Source of the DNA: an uncultured Polaribacter sp. | GTDB taxonomy: Bacteria > Bacteroidota > Bacteroidia > Flavobacteriales > Flavobacteriaceae | Assembly (NCBI GenBank): GCA_913047375.1 | Contig: CAJWTV010000001.1 | Coordinates: 124,001-188,000, forward strand | Direction of reading: 5' to 3' | DNA length: 64,000 bases | Shown here: positions 61,976 through 64,000 of the stretch, in pieces | Layout of the letters: each line of letters opens with the position of its first letter | How positions within the stretch are numbered: the first letter of the stretch is position 1 | Program-made: the position numbers and the translations under genes | The notes under the pieces: generated by a model | Told to the model about the DNA's origin: nothing | Databases searched by the model: none | What the model saw: only the letters and a program-made list of their open reading frames with translations

Positions 61976-63271
61976 TTAATTCTTAATCAAAATATTGTTT
62001 TTTTTTGCTCTTAAAACTCCGTCTTTTAGGCTGATGTTAGAAAAATATTTAACTAAAGAGTTCTTTGCGTCAGATTCAAAAGGATTAAAACTATGAACTT
62101 GCTTTAACGAATAATATGCAGCTCTTGGATATAATGTATATGAACCCGAAGGGTTAGTTGGTCCTTTAGCACATATACCAAACCATTCTTCATTCATGTT
62201 GTTGTTATTCTTTTCTTTATTAATATCAAGATAATAGCCTCCATTATACCAAGAAGCATTATTATCATGGATATCTAAGTTTTTAATTTGAGCATATTTC
62301 CACCAACCATCACTAAACTGAAATGTAAAACCACCTAATGAATTTTCATACTTACCTAGTCCATAAACATTTAAATAAATTTCTTTCCAGTTTTCAACCA
62401 TAAAAAAAGATTGCATTTTTTGGTCTTCAGTATTTGTAACAGCATTGTAGGCATCAGAACCAAATTCTGTAAATAAAATTGGCATATTCAATAAATTTTT
62501 CACTCTTTTAAAAGCATCTCCAAAAGATTTTCCTCTATACATATTGGTGCCAAAAATATCAACATCTTTACATTCTTTAGCTATAAGATTTAAGAAACCT
62601 AAATCTCCATTACACATAGCTATTGGATGGGATTTATCAATACTTTTCATTTCTAAAGCAGCTTTATTAAACATTTTATATAAATATTTAGCCGCAACAG
62701 AATAATCACCTTCGTTTACTGGAATATCTTCGGTTTCTGCACCTTTCCAAACTAAACCATAATTATTTTCATTTCCCAGTAAATAAAGAAGTAGACCTGG
62801 AGTGTTTTTATATTTATTAGCTAAATCAGTTACTTCCTTTAGTAATATTTTTTGAGTTTCAGAATTAGCATAATTAGTTTTTGCTATCCAAGTTCCATTA
62901 ACCATAATCCCATACCTTCCAAAAGAATGATTCAACATGGTGTAAATACCAAATGTTTCGTAGATGTAAGTTATCCATTTAGGTTGTATACCGGTATAAA
63001 CTCTAATTGTATTCACCCCCATATTCTTAAGTAATCCCATTTCTTTATCTAAAGCTTGTATTATAAAATCTTCAGATTGGGTCCATAAACTATAAGAATA
63101 ATTAGTACCTATCGGAAAGTAATCCCAATTCATACCATTAATAATAAAATCATTTCCATTAACTACTAATTTCATTCCTTGCTCATTTTTCACGACAATA
63201 ACATGATCGGTTTGAGCAAAAAAACTTATAGAGAGTAGTAGGAAAAATAACCTTAAAAACTTGTTTCTCAT
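61976..63271 (-). CDS. Clan GH-A glycoside hydrolase, family not settled
   Basis: A 431-residue exported protein (signal peptide cut after ISFFAQ). The barrel carries LLGNENNYG (acid/base glutamate about 168) after strand 4 and LFTEFGSDAYNA (nucleophile about 269) after strand 7, the clan GH-A arrangement. The NGMNWDYFPIGTNYSYSLW opening and NTIRVYTGIQPKWI resemble GH2-type barrels and the GH5/GH72 group; I cannot place it. Without a lipobox it is probably periplasmic. As first gene of the operon, a beta-1,3-glucan active enzyme is the likely role. The adjacent GH149-type gene starts 77 bases downstream. Confidence 0.75.
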   Translation of the reverse strand: MRNKFLRLFFLLLSISFFAQTDHVIVVKNEQGMKLVVNGNDFIINGMNWDYFPIGTNYSYSLWTQSEDFIIQALDKEMGLLKNMGVNTIRVYTGIQPKWITYIYETFGIYTMLNHSFGRYGIMVNGTWIAKTNYANSETQKILLKEVTDLANKYKNTPGLLLYLLGNENNYGLVWKGAETEDIPVNEGDYSVAAKYLYKMFNKAALEMKSIDKSHPIAMCNGDLGFLNLIAKECKDVDIFGTNMYRGKSFGDAFKRVKNLLNMPILFTEFGSDAYNAVTNTEDQKMQSFFMVENWKEIYLNVYGLGKYENSLGGFTFQFSDGWWKYAQIKNLDIHDNNASWYNGGYYLDINKEKNNNNMNEEWFGICAKGPTNPSGSYTLYPRAAYYSLKQVHSFNPFESDAKNSLVKYFSNISLKDGVLRAKKNNILIKN

Positions 63272-63454
63272 TCTTTATTCATTTTCAATTATAAATGAAA
63301 TTCAACACTAATTTGAATAGCATAATAAAATTTTACTTGGATATAAGTGCTAATTTTTGTTTTTTATAAATTTATGTTTATTTTATTATTATATATAAAA
63401 AAAGACCTTTATAAAAAACATACAAAATAAAAAATTATTTTTTTCTTAGCTATA

Positions 63455-63477
63455 TATATATTAGGCGCTAATATATA
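63455..63477. promoter_or_regulatory. Palindrome upstream of the glucan operon (candidate operator)
   Basis: TATATATTAG (63455-63464) and CTAATATATA (63468-63477) are perfect 10-base inverted arms around GCG. The G/C core within A/T flanks and its place 184 bases above the operon start suggest a transcription factor site rather than a terminator, since no T-run follows. Confidence 0.4.
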
Positions 63478-63717
63478 ATTTTTAAAAAAAAAACAAATGA
63501 TTAATGTTGTGGTTTTGTTGTGATAATTTTTACACTGATGTGGTAATTAAAGTCAACTAAAAAAATAGCGCGGAAGTGAAAACTAATTATCAGGTATTTG
63601 CTGTAGAACTAAATAGAAAATTTTTAAGTAATTTTTATAAACTGAAAATATAATCTGTATGGTATGTTTTTAAATAAAAAAATTCAACTTTAAGTCTAGT
63701 GTTTATGTTATTAAATG

Positions 63718-63751
63718 AAAAAAGCAGTAATCATATGATTACTGCTTTTTT
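63718..63751 (-). terminator. Strong Rho-independent terminator after the right-edge small gene
   Basis: A perfect 34-base palindrome centred at 63734/63735 (arms AAAAAAGCAGTAATCAT and its complement). It lies 23 bases past the stop of the minus-strand small gene, with a T-run on that strand. Confidence 0.85.
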
Positions 63752-63774
63752 TATTATTTAGTGAATGAGAGTAA

Positions 63775-63948
63775 TTATTTACCCTCTGATGCTTTCTTTG
63801 CTTCTCTTTTTAGCTTGAAATTTTCCCAAATAGTTCCACCTATCCAATATGGTACAACAAATGTTAACAAGAATATCAACAACCAAAATCCAGCTGTTAA
63901 AATAAACATGAATAAAACTAATCCTGAAAATTGAGAAAAATCTAACAT
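63775..63948 (-). CDS. Small single-helix or hairpin membrane protein, 57 residues
   Basis: A complete frame from ATG 63948 to TAA 63775-63777. Residues 9-36 are hydrophobic (LVLFMFILTAGFWLLIFLL, then TFVVPYWIGG with a proline), and the tail (about 42-57) is basic and charged, ENFKLKREAKKASEGK. This suggests one long or two short membrane helices with the tail in the cytoplasm. It has an exact -7 box upstream and a strong terminator downstream, so it is a complete transcription unit on its own. Function unknown. Confidence 0.72.
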   Translation of the reverse strand: MLDFSQFSGLVLFMFILTAGFWLLIFLLTFVVPYWIGGTIWENFKLKREAKKASEGK

Positions 63949-63975
63949 TTGTATCTATTTAAAAATTTATTAAAG

Positions 63976-63983
63976 CAAAAATA
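63976..63983 (-). promoter_or_regulatory. -7 box of the right-edge small membrane protein gene
   Basis: The minus strand reads TATTTTTG, an exact TAnnTTTG, 28 bases before the ATG at 63948. Confidence 0.5.
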
Positions 63984-64000
63984 ATACATATTTTCATATT

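Larger units (their letters stand above)
63272..63774. other. 503-base gene-free spacer upstream of the glucan operon
   Basis: I see no credible reading frame in either strand. It is almost pure A/T with a few G/C islands. It holds the operon's unplaced promoter, a palindrome at 63455-63477 and the terminator of the right-hand small gene at 63718-63751. No exact TAnnTTTG box was found upstream of the first operon gene; the nearest is a one-mismatch form at 63303-63310 (minus strand TAGTGTTG). Confidence 0.7.

Noticed and set aside
63303-63310. One-mismatch -7 box as promoter of the glucan operon
   Set aside because: TAGTGTTG deviates at a conserved position and has no -33 partner; the true promoter is left open.
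1-64000. tRNA, rRNA, CRISPR array, insertion sequence, prophage, riboswitch
   Set aside because: I looked through all intergenic gaps and found no cloverleaf-like, repeat-spacer, transposase or conserved riboswitch pattern. The long gaps are A/T-rich and too short or simple.

Overview
The window is a stretch of chromosome from a marine member of the Flavobacteriaceae (Bacteroidota), probably close to Polaribacter or Tenacibaculum. The DNA is very AT-rich. Upstream regions carry the Bacteroidota -7 box TAnnTTTG in place of an E. coli-type -10. One secreted protein ends in a type IX secretion (T9SS) sorting domain. Flavobacterial lineage genes are present (a DUF6452/DUF6048-type pair, a MutS2 without Smr, a DnaQ/GIY-YIG protein), and several genes start with TTG. 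I see no tRNA, rRNA, CRISPR array, insertion sequence, prophage or plasmid gene. Most of the window is ordinary core genome; its two accessory-type regions are a carotenoid locus and a beta-glucan utilisation operon.

Layout. 1-3423 (+): end of a DnaQ-family exonuclease, a voltage-gated-type potassium channel, miaA, an OmpH/Skp chaperone. 3459-17630 (mostly -): a membrane protein, guaB, a 5'-nucleotidase lipoprotein, HMG-CoA lyase, a LysE exporter, pyrD, pheT, an alpha-oxoamine synthase (sphingolipid or sulfonolipid type), oligopeptidase B and ornithine aminotransferase. 17828-23278 (+): an RlmD/TrmA-type rRNA methyltransferase, pterin dehydratase, a lipoprotein/outer-membrane pair, a 2-oxoglutarate oxygenase, a SUI1 factor, a nucleoside phosphorylase and a 45-residue lipoprotein. 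23314-36306: ung (-), mutS2 and a sodium symporter (+), a small acidic protein and a MATE pump (-), then tpx, dgkA, ftsK, lolA, an LptF/G permease and ribB (+).

36323-41310 is the carotenoid locus: crtI, crtB and crtZ on the minus strand behind a MerR-type regulator that carries both cobalamin-ligand motifs of the light sensor CarH. An ECF sigma factor and a four-helix membrane protein diverge from it. Inverted copies of TTGTTTAA surround the promoters of crtI and of the regulator, which suggests a B12-dependent light switch on pigment synthesis. 41313-52819 returns to housekeeping: threonine aldolase, a metzincin, prfB, arsC, an outer-membrane receptor, lgt, yidD, cysS and meaB.

52831-63271 (-) reads as one six-gene operon for beta-1,3-glucan (laminarin-type) use: a clan GH-A hydrolase, a large cytoplasmic GH149/GH94-type phosphorylase, a GH17 lipoprotein, a GH30 lipoprotein, a GPH-type sugar symporter and a secreted binding-module protein with a T9SS tail. 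It has no SusC/SusD pair inside the window. The inferred flow is: surface and periplasmic enzymes trim glucan, the symporter imports oligosaccharides, and the phosphorylase releases glucose 1-phosphate in the cytoplasm. A 503-base gene-free spacer with a sharp palindrome precedes the operon, and a 57-residue membrane protein lies at the right edge.
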